A stretch of 64,000 nt of DNA from Rhynchopus euleeides (taxonomy: Eukaryota > Euglenozoa > Diplonemea > Diplonemida > Diplonemidae). The translations under genes and the position numbers were made by a program. The stretch spans positions 1,364,001 through 1,428,000 of the forward strand of contig OY723298.1 of the NCBI GenBank assembly GCA_963210315.1, read 5' to 3'. The notes under the pieces are model-generated. The model was not told the origin of the DNA. It saw only the letters and a program-made list of their open reading frames with translations, and did no database searches. Positions 21,373 to 33,227 of the stretch are shown here, piece by piece; position 1 is the stretch's first letter, and each line of letters opens with the position of its first letter.

Positions 21373-22196
21373 CAGGGCTAATCCTAACTTCATACCCAAA
21401 CCCGGGGGTCAGGAATTCCCAGATTTCTCCCCTGTTTAGCGCGTTTTTTTTACCTCTGTTTGGCGCGTTTTTTTACCACTGGGAGCCCCATGCAGGAACG
21501 GGTGAAATTTTTGGGCCTGTGTGGGAAAAAACATACTCGTGGAAACCGCTGTCGCGAATCGTTACACTGCGACCAGAAAAAGTCCGAAAAACTGGAGGTG
21601 CGTCTCCCAGCGAGGGGTGAGGTCGAGACATATTTATGGGAAAATGGGTGGACCAGGTGTTTCTCGTGGGGGATGACGTCTTTATGATGAATCCTCTGGA
21701 CACCCGCCCCTTTTCCTGTTTATTCCCAGCCAAACCCCCCAAACCCGCTACACGGGTTAGCCAAACCAGGTTTTCTTGCAGGTAACATCCAGACGCTCAC
21801 TACCGTGGCCTCCGGCGGCTGGGGGGCTCCGCCCCCCAGACCCCCCTGTGGTGCATGTCCCGTGGCGTATGCCTGTCCAGGACCCAAGTCCTTTCGAGTC
21901 ACATGCAACAAGCCTTATCCCGGTCCGTCTGGGGCTATACGAAAGGGGCGCAGATGTGCCTGAGCCGCAGCGCCTCCCCGTCAAAACCTTTGCCTTGAGT
22001 GGTGCATCGACGGAGGCGTGACGAGAGCGAGAGCGGAACAGTCCAAAAACGCACATTTTCGTGCATCTTTCTGGACACCGTGTGTGTGCCCCTCCATGAA
22101 AACCACCCACAAACAGGGATCCCTGTTTAGCGCGTTTTTTTGACACCCAAAACTGGATTTTGGCCCCGACCCCCCCCGGATTTAGGATTAGCCCTG
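21373..22196 (+). mobile_element. Non-autonomous hAT element 1
   Basis: An 824-bp element with 15-bp TIRs CAGGGCTAATCCTAA. It is flanked by a perfect 8-bp duplication ATCCGCTC at 21365-21372 and 22197-22204. The CAGGG end and the 8-bp TSD are diagnostic of the hAT superfamily. It has no transposase. It contains CTGTTTAGCGCGTTTTTTT near both ends and a GC-rich hairpin module at 21798-21847 shared with hAT element 2 and with 45197-45247. Confidence 0.9.
21798..21847 (+). repeat. Dispersed GC hairpin module, copy a
   Basis: Reads CTACCGTGGCCTCCGGCGGC and continues with the inverted pair GGGGGGC/GCCCCCC and a C-rich tail. Other copies lie at 34611-34662, 34770-34818 and, inverted, at 45197-45247. 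It can form a strong stem. Confidence 0.8.
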
Positions 22197-22204
22197 ATCC
22201 GCTC

Positions 22205-25200
22205 GCCGGAAAAATAAGTGCAGAAAAAAACGTGGCCGCTCAAACAGAAACAAGCGTCACACCGACACAGGATCTGGGGGTATGGGATGGGGGAACAGGG
22301 TTCGTGTCCCGCACACAACCGGGTAGTCTTACAGCAAGCAGCCTGCTCATGGCCGTTTGTACGTATCAGCCTTTGGGATCCCGGAGGACGTCAAGACAAC
22401 CTGAAGGTTTGGGTGATCTCCTTCCCTCCTCCTTCCCCACACACTCACAGGAATATGGTGTGCCGGTGACGTCTCAGACTCTCTCCGAGAAATGCACCGA
22501 GCTGCCAGCTCTCGGTGTCGGATCACAGCACCGCACCGCACTCTAAGGCTTTTCTTCACACCTTGCTCTCCTCTTTTCACAGCGTTTCGCTGACTCTGCA
22601 CGCAAGGAGGGGTGGGGTGGGGTGGTGGTGTTGGGAGGGGCGCGTCAGGTGACACGAGTGGTTGAGTTTTGCATTTCAGATACACAACGCAGTGCGGGAG
22701 AACCCCCGAGGGGATACATGGTGGTAGCGGGACGAGGGTGGGTTTAGTTGATGTTCCGCCCCCCGCCCCGCGCCGGACCCTCGCCTAAGTCTTGCCGCCT
22801 CAGATACTGTGCCATGTGCGTGGGTTGACAGCCGTGCGAACGAACCAGAAATATGACGAGCTTCGTTAAAATGAATAGCTGGGGAGGGATGAAGAGAGGC
22901 CATGTTTGAAGACCAGGAGAATGCAAAGAGTACACACGTGGTGGTCGTCGGTTTGGAGGGAGGGGGTGGGTGCGCCACCTCCCAAATAAAATACAGAAAA
23001 AAACGGGTTTCTCCTCATTTCAGGTGTCAAAAAACTGGCTGGGTCTCAAGAAGCCCATATGCATTCTTAAGAGTTCGGTCCATCGTATACCAAAGCGGGG
23101 GATACGGTGGACCGCACTTTCTTCAATTTTTTGTTCGGGTGGGGAACGACACACACACACACACACACCCAAAAATCCACACACCTCGACCACACCCTGG
23201 TCCGAAGTGTCGCTTCTTCCTACTATTTGCTAATAAAACACGACTGCATGCCATTGTTCATCCCCTCCCCTGGCGCTCTGCATTTGAACCCCACTAGCAT
23301 CCTTCTCTCTTGTGGTTCATTGCACACCCTAAAAGGTCACCCGGGAAAAGGCACGGGGCTCCCCCCACATTTCCACCTGGGGGAGGGGGGGCTCGGGGGG
23401 GAGCTGGGACATTCAGCTTGTTCAGGTATTTTCTTTTGTTGTCTTTTCACGGACAGATGCTTGCTGCATAACCAAATAGAATTGGCGGGAGAGGCTGTGT
23501 GGGTGTGGGTATCGTGAAGAATCGGTTGGGGGGTGGGGGGGCGAGACGGGAGGGGATGCGGGTCGGATCCGCGGTGGGTATTCGATTACGCACCTCTTCA
23601 CCCCACACCCACCCCCCACTCTTCTTTTTTCGCAACACCGGCGGGTGTGTTGGTGTGCTGCTGTGGGGGGGGGGGTGCAGCCATTAAAATGCCTCCCGCC
23701 CCCCCTCCCCCCATCACACCAACAACATACGGCGGTGTGCCATGGCACGTTCTCTAATACGACCCCACCCGACCCCGCCCTCTGCCACCCCCTTCACCCA
23801 CCGAACTGGGGTCGAAACCATTCTTGCCCAGAGGGAAGGGGGGGGGGGGAGTTTTTTTCTCTTTATTTTGCCTTTGCCCCGGGGTCTCCCCCCCCTCGGC
23901 GCACCGGAAAAAAACAACGCCTTACTCTATGTTTGCTTTCCCCCCCCCCCCCGCCCCCCCTCCTGGCCTGCCTGTTCCATTATTTCATCGTTGCTGTACT
24001 GCGCTCGGCGGTGTGTGGGGTGTGTCAGGGTGCGTTGCGTGCCGCTATTCTGTTTCTTATCTTATGGGGAAAGGGGGGGGGGGAGGGGGGGGAGGGGGGG
24101 GCCTGCCACCCGCAGGCATGAAAGTCCCTCCGCCCTCGCCTGGGGTTGGCTGGGCTGTTTCTTTCATTCTCTTTATCCCCAAACGAGGCGAAAAGGAAAT
24201 TATTCACCGCGTGGCTTCCTTGCGGGATAAAAGCCACATACTCTCTCTCTCTTCTCCTAACTTCTCTGCGACTCTCCGACGGAGGTGTCTTGCTTTTTTG
24301 CAGAAACACATCCGTCGCCTCTTTTTCTCGCGCCTGTTTATTTTTTTGGGGAGGGATTTAATCGGTGGTGCCGGCTGTTTCTTCAGTCCATGGGGGCCGG
24401 AGGCAGTCCTTTCTTTCCCCCCACTCGGGTTTGTGGTGCAAAGGGGGTTTTCCAGCGCTCACATTTTTTTCCTCGGATTCGGTGATCGTCAGTGCATTTT
24501 GGCGCAGTTCCAGTTGAATTTGGCTGAAAACTGACGAAAGAAGGTTGCCGAAAAGATAACGACCAGCGAAGACCCCCTATAACCACCAACGAAACGTGGC
24601 ACGGAGGAGCCATGCGACGGCACGTTGCCAAAAAGAATTCCAGCGGGGCATGCCTGTTGCCCTTTATATTTTTTTGCTTTGTGGGTGGTGTGGTGTGGGG
24701 TGTGTGGGTCTGCCTACCGCCCAAGGTGGGAGGGGGGCCAGGCGGAACTGCCTGAGGACAGCCCGCCCGCTAACCACACCATCCCAAGCAAGAATATTCA
24801 TGGCAAAGAAAACACCACCCTGCAGAGGGCGGGTACGGGGGGGGGCACGGCCCCAGCAAGCGGGGTATCTGGGGGCGTTCTATGGGGCGTTGTGGACTAT
24901 CTTACAAAGGCTGTGATGGGGGGGGGGGTAGGGGGGCACGTTGTGTGACTCCTCCCCCCCCCCTCCGTTCCCCCCTCTTCACACTCCCCCGGCAACGGCA
25001 ACCGAGGCTCTTTTTTTCTGATCCGGTCGGGACAGGAACAGGAACAGGTATCGGAGGCGGCTTGTGCCCTCAGCAGCGACACCCCCACCCCCCCCCCCCC
25101 ACCCGACCGCACGCCTCCACCCTGCATAACGAGTGAAGGGAGATCATTCTTGTGATTCTTTCTACTTCTATTTCATTACCCCCACCCTACCGTAAGCCTC

Positions 25201-25378
25201 TCTCTCTCTCTCTCCCTGTCTTTTGCATCCTGTCTCGCAACACACGATAACCATCGTGCCAGGTTTCGGTGCCTCCCTGCATCAAGGGTGAAGAGGTTCA
25301 ATGAAAGGATTGAAACGAACCACCCACACTGCCCCCTCAGGGTTACACTGCCGTGGGAGGAGGGGGGGGGGGGGGGAC
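22205..25378. other. Long intergenic, homopolymer-rich
   Basis: About 3.2 kb in which I find no supportable gene. The many open frames run through poly-C/poly-G and CA/TC simple sequence with no family resemblance. Homopolymers of 9 or more C or G occur near 23668, 23828, 23940, 24067-24098, 24919 and 25088. One short dispersed element lies at 24478-24578. A TC microsatellite is at about 25198-25214, just before the next gene. Confidence 0.55.
24478..24578 (+). mobile_element. Short MITE-like repeat (GGGGGTCTTCGCT family), copy 1
   Basis: About 100 bp similar to 31459-31563 and 36932-37040. The right end ACGACCAGCGAAGACCCCC is clear; the left end is degraded. It is non-coding. Confidence 0.6.
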
Positions 25379-25963
25379 ATGGCATCGGGTGCAGGCGCCG
25401 CAGCGGCGCGGGGCGTGACTGTTGTCGTCGGGTCGTTCAGCCCCCTTAAGCTGCAGGCCGTGCGGGGCGCGGCGGGGGAGGTGTTCGCCCAGCGCAGCGT
25501 CGAGGTTGTCGGCTGCGCAAGCCAGTCGGGGGTTGCGGAGCAGCCGACGGGGCATGCAGAGACGCTGCAGGGGGCACAGAACAGGCTAGAGGGCTGTCGC
25601 ACGCACGCAGCGTCTCTCGAGAAGGGCAACGACGTGTACCTGCTGGCTGTGGAGAGCGGCCTCATTGAGTGCCTTCCCGGTGAGTGGTATGACATCGCGT
25701 GGGTGGTGCTGGAGGACCCCTCTGGGCGTGCTGTGCGCACACCTTCCACCGGGGTGCGCTTTCCGAGCTCTGCTGTTGACGAGGCGCGTCGGCGCGGGTT
25801 CGACAAGGTGACTGCCGGGAAGGTTCTTGCGGAGCGGGGGTGTGTAGCGCAGCACAACGACCCGCACGCCACCCTCACAGCAGGGTTGGTAGGCCGCGCC
25901 CGGTTGCTGCAGGATGCAGCGCTCTGTGCCTTCGGTCAGCTCTGCGGCCCTGCGTGGAGGTGA
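25379..25963 (+). CDS. Inosine/xanthosine triphosphatase-like (YjjX/DUF84 family)
   Basis: A 194-aa single-exon protein. It resembles the YjjX family: an N-terminal beta-strand with substrate loop (VVVGSFSPLKLQAV), the V.EQPTGHAETLQGAQNR block, the LLAVESGLIE strand, and the late TAG(L) motif in HATLTAGLVGRARLL. These enzymes hydrolyse non-canonical ITP and XTP, keeping them out of nucleic acids; a related domain occurs in eukaryotic PRRC1. Start at 25379 is chosen since the upstream extension is a low-complexity Gly/Arg run encoded by poly-G. No targeting peptide is evident, so it is probably cytosolic. Confidence 0.8.
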   Translation: MASGAGAAAARGVTVVVGSFSPLKLQAVRGAAGEVFAQRSVEVVGCASQSGVAEQPTGHAETLQGAQNRLEGCRTHAASLEKGNDVYLLAVESGLIECLPGEWYDIAWVVLEDPSGRAVRTPSTGVRFPSSAVDEARRRGFDKVTAGKVLAERGCVAQHNDPHATLTAGLVGRARLLQDAALCAFGQLCGPAWR

Positions 25964-26575
25964 GGTGTCGAGGAGGCTAGAGGCTGGGGTTGGTGTGTTG
26001 CTGTTGCGCTGGCTCCATTGCCCTTCAGAAGGGGCAATGCAAGTGGGTGCCTTGTGTGCTGTGTGTGCGTCAAGAGTGTGGGCAGGGCTTGTTATGGAGT
26101 TGAAAAGGGCAAAAATGGGGGGTTTCTGGCCCGTGTTCCCCATGTCGAAGTGCCACCGAAGCTTCTTGTATTGGAGGGCCCACAGGTCTCGGCAACCCTC
26201 GTGGCGTGATGTGGATTGATTCGTGTCTGGATTGGCAGAGGCGGCACTGTCGTAGGCACAGCAGGCATTGCTGTGTTAGGCCAATGCCTGCTTGGAGGAG
26301 GTGCCGGTAGAGATCTGGGTGGTGAGGCCACGTGCTGCTCTGCGGAAAATAACTATGTTCTTTCCGGGCAGAAAATGTGCGTTGTTTTCCGTGCTGACAG
26401 AGCGCATGGGTCGGCGCTCTCCTGCGTCGCACCTCGATGCGACACTCTGTGTCTTGCCCCAGTTTCGGAAGACGGCGTTCAACCGGCAGCAGCACCCCAC
26501 GCCCTTCTGTTTGCTGTTGCTGTTGCAGATGCCCTCTAACAATCGCACGGCCATCCTCAGAAGCAGACACACACA
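25964..26575. other. Intergenic spacer
   Basis: No gene supported. The open frames on both strands have no recognisable family. It contains the promoter of the small membrane-protein gene, ending in a CA run before its ATG. Confidence 0.45.
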
Positions 26576-26932
26576 ATGAACAGGGCACTCGGGCAGCTGG
26601 TGCGGTCCACAGCGGGCCAGCGCCGCATGGCGCGCGTGAGGCCTGAGGGCTGGGGTGACGTATGCACATTGCTGCGGCAGAGTTAACACACACACACCCC
26701 ACAGCGTCTCGGGCCTGAGACACCCGTTGTGTTCACCTTCTTCGGGCTCATCCTGTCGGGCTACGTCGGCCTGATGTACATGGTCAACGAGGGTACCGCG
26801 AAGTTCGAGGTATGCATGCTGCCGAACCAGCAGACCGCAATCCCCCCTTCACAGGTGGAGAACCCGTGGGAGCACCTGTACGCGCAGATCCCGCGTACTG
26901 GGCACGGGACGGCGACCGGCTTCAACACATAA
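26576..26932 (+). CDS. Small single-TM protein, copy 1
   Basis: Three exons: 26576-26659, 26705-26809 and 26855-26932, with two 45-bp introns (GTATGC...ACAG); 88 aa. The N-terminus is Arg-rich with no acidic residue in the first 20 (could be a mitochondrial or organelle presequence). One membrane segment follows (about 37-55, VVFTFFGLILSGYVGLMYMV), then a soluble C-terminal tail with an ENPWEHLY patch. Size and layout recall small single-span subunits of mitochondrial respiratory complexes, but I cannot name a family. A second, almost identical copy lies at 28348. Intron 2 has length divisible by three and no stop, so its retention would add 15 residues. Confidence 0.7.
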
Positions 26933-27798
26933 GGCTGCTTGGTGATGTGTACACAACCCAGTTCGCGAGATGATGCAACGTGGGTGATTAGGACGGCGAG
27001 ACGTGGAAGCGACTTGTCATGTTACTGCTCGGATCGAATCGGAGGTTCAACCCTACATCTGTACTCGAACGAAACAACACGCGTTGCCCTTCCCAGGAGA
27101 CCCACCCCACGTGCCCCCGCGCCTGTCGCTATTTTGGCCCAGGTTATACCAGGCGTGTTTTGTGACTCGCATCCGAGTGTGTGACCCCATTATGGCCTTC
27201 TTGGCATTACCGTTGACTGATCACAGCGCAAGTCTAGGTGGCCTGCCACGCACCCTTGCTGAGAAGCCCGCTTTGCGGGCATCTCAACTGTGTATAGCTT
27301 GTTGGCTCTTCCCCCACCGCGGCAGTCCCCAGCAGGTCGCTGGTGCAGCCATTATTACTCGCCGCTTGGCCAACCGCGACTTACACCACACTGTCTGTAG
27401 GCATTCGCAGGGGTGTGCTTCCAGCCTATGCCAGCCCAGGTCATTTCCAGGCCGTGTTCCGTGCAGGCGCACACGACACATTCCCGCGTGTTCTTGGCCA
27501 ACGTACATGTGTTGTGTGGCAAAGGATGCGGAGAAAACTGAGAGCAGCGTGCCTTGCTATCAGTGCCCCGGTTCTACTAACGGGCTCCAGAAGGACACGT
27601 TGCGAAATCGTCGTCGATGTTGGTGGTGCTGTGGTGTGGTACTTCGTGCCGCTACAGCCCCCGGTAGATGCGGTGCTGTCGTGCTGCGTTGCCCCCTGTT
27701 TCTGCTCGACGGCGCTTTTCCTCCCCATGGGGGCACTCGTGGGCCCGTAATGCTTCAGAAGTCAGATGCCCAACTCCCAATGTCCGCAGCCGAATGGA
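26933..27798. other. Intergenic, long open frames of doubtful coding value
   Basis: Frames of 269 codons (27003-27812) and 136 codons (27343-27750) overlap here in different phases. Both are rich in Cys, His and Arg and show no domain, so I do not call a gene. Confidence 0.4.
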
Positions 27799-28131
27799 TA
27801 CCGTATACGTAAATATTTTGGAACGTAAATATTATGGAACGTAAATATTTTGGAACGCTGGTGGGTTGGCGTTCCAGATTTTTTTCGTTCCATAATATTT
27901 ACAGGGCTTTCTGCGACTCGGGGACTTGGACCAGGTGATCGGACGGCATACAGAGTCCCTGACGGGACCTACTCGTGCACTTTTCGCGCGATTCCTGACG
28001 CAAGCCGTCCTCACCACCGAGTCCCCAACTGGCCCTGTAAATATTATGGAACGTAAATATTATGGAACGGACCGGCCAAAAATGGGCCCGTTCCATAATA
28101 TTTACGTTCCATAATATTTACGTATACGGTA
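27799..28131 (+). mobile_element. MITE copy 3 (TACCGTATACG ends)
   Basis: A 333-bp element matching 2568-2916 almost exactly, including the central CTGCGACTCGGGGACTTGG segment. It ends in TACCGTATACG and its inverse, consistent with a TA target site. It sits between the two copies of the 88-aa protein gene, about 220 bp before the second. Near-identity among the copies implies recent movement. Confidence 0.85.
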
Positions 28132-28347
28132 GTCGTTTTGTGGTTTGGTGGAGATTGGAGAAACTTTATTGTATTGATCTCAATAAATCAACGGCGTTGT
28201 TTCGTCGGCACGTGTCTCACTGCTGCTACCCAGTGTGTCTGGCAAGACCTGTCGCCTCTGTCCTCACAGCGTCACATCATTGTCAAGCGCAAGCAAATTG
28301 GAGAGATCCACTCACCACCCTGGGCAGGGAACGTCACCGGATTGAAC

Positions 28348-28704
28348 ATGAACAGGGTGGTCGGGCAGCTGGTGCGGTCCACAGCGGGCCAGCGCCGCAT
28401 GGCGCGCGTGAGGCCTGAGGGCTGGGGTGACGTATGCACATTGCTGCGGCAGAGTTAACACACACACACCCCACAGCGTCTCGGGCCTGAGACACCCGTT
28501 GTGTTCACCTTCTTCGGGCTCATCCTGTCGGGCTACGTCGGCCTGATGTACATGGTCAACGAGGGTACCGCGAAGTTCGAGGTATGCATGCTGCCGAACC
28601 AGCAGACCGCAATCCCCCCTTCACAGGTGGAGAACCCGTGGGAGCACCTGTACGCGCAGATCCCGCGTACTGGGCACGGGACGGCGACCGGCTTCAACAC
28701 ATAA
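28348..28704 (+). CDS. Small single-TM protein, copy 2
   Basis: Exons 28348-28431, 28477-28581 and 28627-28704; 88 aa. It appears identical to the gene at 26576 except for residues 4-5 (Val-Val instead of Ala-Leu), and both introns are conserved base for base as far as I can see. The sequence upstream of the ATG and downstream of the stop is unrelated to copy 1, so homology is confined to the gene body. Retained introns rule out retroposition. Gene conversion or a very tight duplication are possible. Confidence 0.7.
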
Positions 28705-29530
28705 ATGGCCACCCGCTCGTCACCATTGTACCACCCACGGGTCGGCACCCTCAGAGGCTCCACGCTGGCTGCTGGCCGGCAGACGATTGTGCAGTTTTTA
28801 TCTTCTCGGATTGTGTGTGCAGGGGCACACATCAAGGGACTCACTGGGGACCGCCACATTTGTAAGGCGGTTCGCAGTGCGTTTTACCGGCACTGAACCG
28901 GACCGAGGTCAGTTGGGAAGAATTGGGCACGAAACAGGGGCTGGGGGGGTTGGGGTCAGTATTCGGTCAAGACGCAGGTTCGAGCAATCTTGCCACGGAA
29001 GGGTGTCTAAATTGCTGGGTTTGCCGGTCCTGTGCATTTTTTGATAGGTCGGCGGAGCCAACTGAGGGGGGAAGGGGGAAGCTTTCTGTGACTTTGCTGG
29101 ATCTTGCGACCCCCACCCGCACCACTTCATCAGGCTGGGGAGTGGTGTTCACAAGTGGGATCTGTGTGGCAACACCATCGGACATTCGGATGCTGGTTTT
29201 GTTGTTCCGCAGTTTAGCGTCTCTTTCATCCAGTGGGCACGGATAAGGTTCGTCTTCGCCGATGTCGTGATTTCCAAGCGAGCCGGCATTGCCGGGGATG
29301 GGTGGTAGCTGTAGTCCGGACGAACCCGTCTCCCCCTCCCCCGCCCCCTCCCCCCCTCCCCTCACAACACACCTTGATGCCATCGAGGTTCGTCCCCCGA
29401 TGCCACCACCCCTCTGCCACGCTTCGCCCCATCCATTTTCTCCAGGTTCCGACACCTAAGCCCTCTTGGTGGTGACCGGGGGTCAATCGCTGACGCGTAC
29501 GACAGCTGTCCGGCATTGCCGTTAGTCGCA
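28705..29530. other. Intergenic spacer
   Basis: No gene supported. There is a C-rich tract at 29330-29360. The remainder is unremarkable and includes the promoter of the next gene. Confidence 0.45.
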
Positions 29531-30998
29531 ATGTCGTCCTCTTCGGATCGCGTCAGTCTCAACCAGCTGCGCTGGTCTAACATTGTGGTCTTCTTCTCGA
29601 GCTTCTTGGTATGGCACCCTTGTCACACCACCACCACCACCACCCCACCCCACTACATGATGCACCACGCCCCTTCACATCTGGCATTATATAACCCCGG
29701 CCTCCACTGCACCACAACACAGCTCGCTCTCGGATGCCTCCTCTTCTCGACGGTGCACGGCATGCACCACAAGCTGCATTGCTTCTCGCTGATGATGATC
29801 GCTGTGGGCCTTGTCGGTGTGATAACCGGCTTCTCCCGGAAGCTGTGGATGGTCCACGTTCTGGTATGGCACCCCCTCCTCGGAGCCACCCTCACCCCCC
29901 CTCATCCGGCACCTCCATAGCGAGGTGAAGGGTGATCATTCCTGTGATCCCTTCTGCTTCTATTTCACTACCCCCGCTCATCCGGCAGGTTGCCCCTTCC
30001 CCTCTCTGCCGCGGGAGGACCCCGATGCGAGGGGGTCAGGGTGTCGGGGTTCGGAGGGTCGGATTCTTGTCGGGGAGGGGTTTGCATCATAGGACATCTG
30101 TTGTTGCCTTTATATTCGTTGCCGCCACAGCACAGCCTCGCCACACGCCCCCCCTCCTGCAGATGGCGCTCCTGCTCCTGCTGACGGTCGGCACGTTGCG
30201 CGTTGTGTACGGGCGTCTCATGGAGAAGAAGGCAGACTGCCTCGACTCTGCTTCACAGCTGCAGGTCGAGAGGAGCACGCTCTTCCTGGAGGCCATGCCG
30301 GGTGTCTACTTCGAAGTGGGCTCAAAGGTATGCCAGTCCACAGTGTGCTGAGAGAAGGGAGGGACGGGGGGAGGGATTTTGTTGGCGCGAGTGGCATGTA
30401 TCCCTCCAGCTCGAGGCCCTGCCCATGCCGGGGGCGGGGGAGGGGGGGGGGTGGGTGTGCTGACCGTCACTCCTGCATGGAACTTGTGTATACCCCCCCA
30501 CCCCACACCCCACACACCCAACCGCAGGTGCACTTCTTTGTGGCGGTGGACCCCGAAGCACTCCGGGCGTGCGAGCAGCACGTCAGCTCGATGTGGGTTC
30601 ACAGCGTATTCCTGCTCCTCACCCTTCTGGCATGTTCCCTCGTGTGCTCATGGTATGCCCATTCAGATGTGCCTCGCGGGTTGGGGCCGCCCTGTCTCAG
30701 AATCAGACAGCCCATAGCTCATAGCTTGATGAAGCACGCTGCGATAGCCTCCGGGGTTTGCGGGTTTCCCAACGGGCTGTGCATGTATGGTATCCACCTC
30801 GTACACCTCCACCTCATATACAGGCGGTTCATCCGTGCTATAACTGCGGATCGTGAGGGTGAAGTATCGATTGCCTACACAGAGGTTGATGCAGACGGGC
30901 GTGTGACTCACTCCGTCTGCACCTCACCCGACATGGAGCTCTTCCTGTCGCGCGAAATGGCACCGGATAGCGGCCTGTTCCCGAAAGGGACGCAATGA
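29531..30998 (+). CDS. Four-TM protein with tetraspanin-like layout
   Basis: Five exons: 29531-29608, 29723-29863, 30163-30327, 30528-30652 and 30824-30998; about 227 aa. Intron donors are GTATGG, GTATGG, GTATGC and GTATGC; the first three introns are phase 0 and the fourth phase 2. Membrane segments are at about 16-37 (exons 1-2), 45-62 (MMIAVGLVGVITGF), 73-86 (LLLLLTVGTLRVVY) and 150-168 (SVFLLLTLLACSLVCSW). A short loop separates TM1 and TM2. A ~60-residue loop with two Cys lies between TM3 and TM4, and a ~58-residue tail follows. The layout is tetraspanin-like, but the CCG signature is absent, so membership is not established. Confidence 0.7.
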
Positions 30999-33227
30999 GC
31001 ACAACCGACATATTTCATCCCACCCCGACCCCCTCCCCTTCTCCTCCCGCCCACCTCCTCCTCCTTCTCTTCTTTCTCCCCACCCAGGGTACGAAGCGCA
31101 CATCATTGAGGGCGGGTCGGGAGCAGCCTTTGGTAGATGTCGTCTCGGCACCCCGAGATACTCTCTCAAGTAGAACGGTAGGTTGTACCTGTCAAGCTGT
31201 CTCGCCTGTCAGGGTGGCCTTGCCACAGTACCCTTGGCTTAATTCAGTTCGGGAGGGCATGGTTCCCATGTTCAGCAACAGTCCCAATTCTCGGGTAGAC
31301 CTCGAGGGCCCCCTGCCCCGAGGCTGGCACGCTTGGTGCAGGCAGTGACACCGTCAAACCCAATCATAGCCCAGATCTTTCTCCAGCGCAAATGGGTACA
31401 GTGCCCTTTGCACTGCATTGTTTCGAGGCGCGGTAGTCAATTTGAAAACAGACACCGGATGTCTTCGCTGGTCGTTATCATTCGTCAATCTTCGTCAGTT
31501 TTCACCCAATTCAACAGGAAATTCACTAAAATGCACTGACGACCGCCCCGTAGCGAAGACCCTCACTGCGACTCATTCAACCCCCCCTTTCCTTATCTTG
31601 TCGCTGTGAGGCCCCGGCCTCTGAGGCAGGTATCGCCGTATCCGTTGCCGTCATCTTTGATCATATTCACATGAGGGGTGTAGTTTGAAGCCAAGACACC
31701 GCGACTCGTTCTGCCCCTTTCCTTTATCCGTTCGCTGTGAAGCCCAGCCCCTGAGGCTGGGGGGGTGGCCTTGGGAGTCTCAAATACCGGGTGTGCCACC
31801 ATGTGATCCCCCGTTGTATGTTATCGCTCTCTGAGACTCCACCCGCTCCTACTGCCGACCCCAACCCTCAGAGAGGTTGGGCCTCACAGCGTGCGCCGCT
31901 CAGGGTTGTGTGGGCAGCACACCCCTGTGCAAAAAATGTGGGGATGGCATGGTTTGACAGAATTCTGACAGATTCTGTCAGATTCTGGGGAATTCTGAGA
32001 ATTCTGCCAGTGGCTTGTGGCCAACTAGCAGCAGCCTGGTATGACAGGGTAGTCATACACAGGCTATGTACAGGGTCGGCCTCGTCCTGGACCAGTCGTA
32101 GGCTTATGCTACTGTTGGTTCTCAGGACTGGCCACCACTGCGCGGGTCAATTTTTTGAAAAGGGGGCCTTGACCAAAGGCAAACAGTTTTTGAGTTCTTG
32201 CACCACTTCATCTCGGGACTACTCTGATTGGATTCCTCGGATTCGTCGACACACTGTTTCAGAACTGTGCACTTCTCCATCCACACCGGCATCGGGTCAC
32301 CCGCTGAATGCCGTGAGGGCCGAAGCCCAGGGTCAGATTTCGGTACAAGGCGATTAACAGGTCGTTGAGAGGTTCGCAAGTTTAAATGTACCTACAAAAG
32401 CTTCATGTACCCGTGATAGGGATTTAGTCATTGCTATAGGTGAAGATCAGAGCCCAGGCGGGATGTAAGACAGGGTGTCGCAGATGCAACAATGTCTCCA
32501 GAGCCACTTTGTATGCCTTTGTTCGGGATGCCCCTTCACCTGTCGCGCTTAGGTTCCGTCCAAGTTCGCCGATTCCAGTGCTTCAAGAGAGCACACAGTT
32601 CCTTCCCAGTAGTCTTCATCCTCGGTTCCGAATCATCGCAGTCCCTCGAATTCATGGTGCAGAACTAAATTCTCGAAAGGTGGTCAATGTTTTGAAAGGG
32701 GCCCGTGACCAGCGGAAATTGGAATTTTTGACCCAAACCTGCAAGTGTACTGTTGTTTAACGTTGTCCAAAGCCCCTTGCGGTGTGACAGTATATTCGTT
32801 ATGTGAATATCTGTCACATGGCTATGGCAACACAGACACAGGCAAGCTGGGGAGGCGTCGCGTCCGTCGAAAAGATCATTTCTGCACAACTACCGGCATC
32901 GCAGCTACGGTAGAAGTGACTGACCCTGTTCTTGTAATCTTGACGCTGGAAAATTCCATTCGGAAATACCAAACACATCCACTGAAAGTGGATGGAATGG
33001 GCGTCAAGACCGTGATTTTTGGGGGAGTGGACTGCCCTGTATCGTGAACCCGCTGAGGGTACAAAATACAGAACAGGGAGGCACAGGTGCAGCACAACAC
33101 AGGCAGGCAGGCAGGAAACAATGGGTGCAGGTCAGACAAAATGTTCGGTGTCAATCGGCTTGGTTTGGTTTGTAGGGATGATGCGGAACACACAACCCGC
33201 ACCCAACCTCCAGATTCAGCCACTGTA
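30999..33227. other. Intergenic with dispersed repeats
   Basis: No gene supported. It contains a MITE-like repeat (31459-31563) and an AATTCTG/GATTCTG tract at 31953-32010 related to 38560-38660. Two related segments near 32139 and 32682 share GGTCAAT.TTTTGAAA. A hairpin near 32784-32820 has arms TGTGACAG(T)ATATTC. Confidence 0.5.
31459..31563 (-). mobile_element. Short MITE-like repeat (GGGGGTCTTCGCT family), copy 2
   Basis: About 105 bp, inverted relative to the copy at 36932. It begins GTCTTCGCTGGTCGTTAT and ends with the inverted GTAGCGAAGACC. Non-coding. Confidence 0.7.

Noticed and set aside
27003-27812. 269-codon open frame
   Set aside because: Rich in Cys, His and Arg with no domain or coding-like pattern, overlapped by another long frame in a different phase and running into the MITE.
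29531-30998. Confident assignment as a tetraspanin
   Set aside because: Four membrane segments and loop sizes fit, but the CCG motif is missing, so only the layout is reported.
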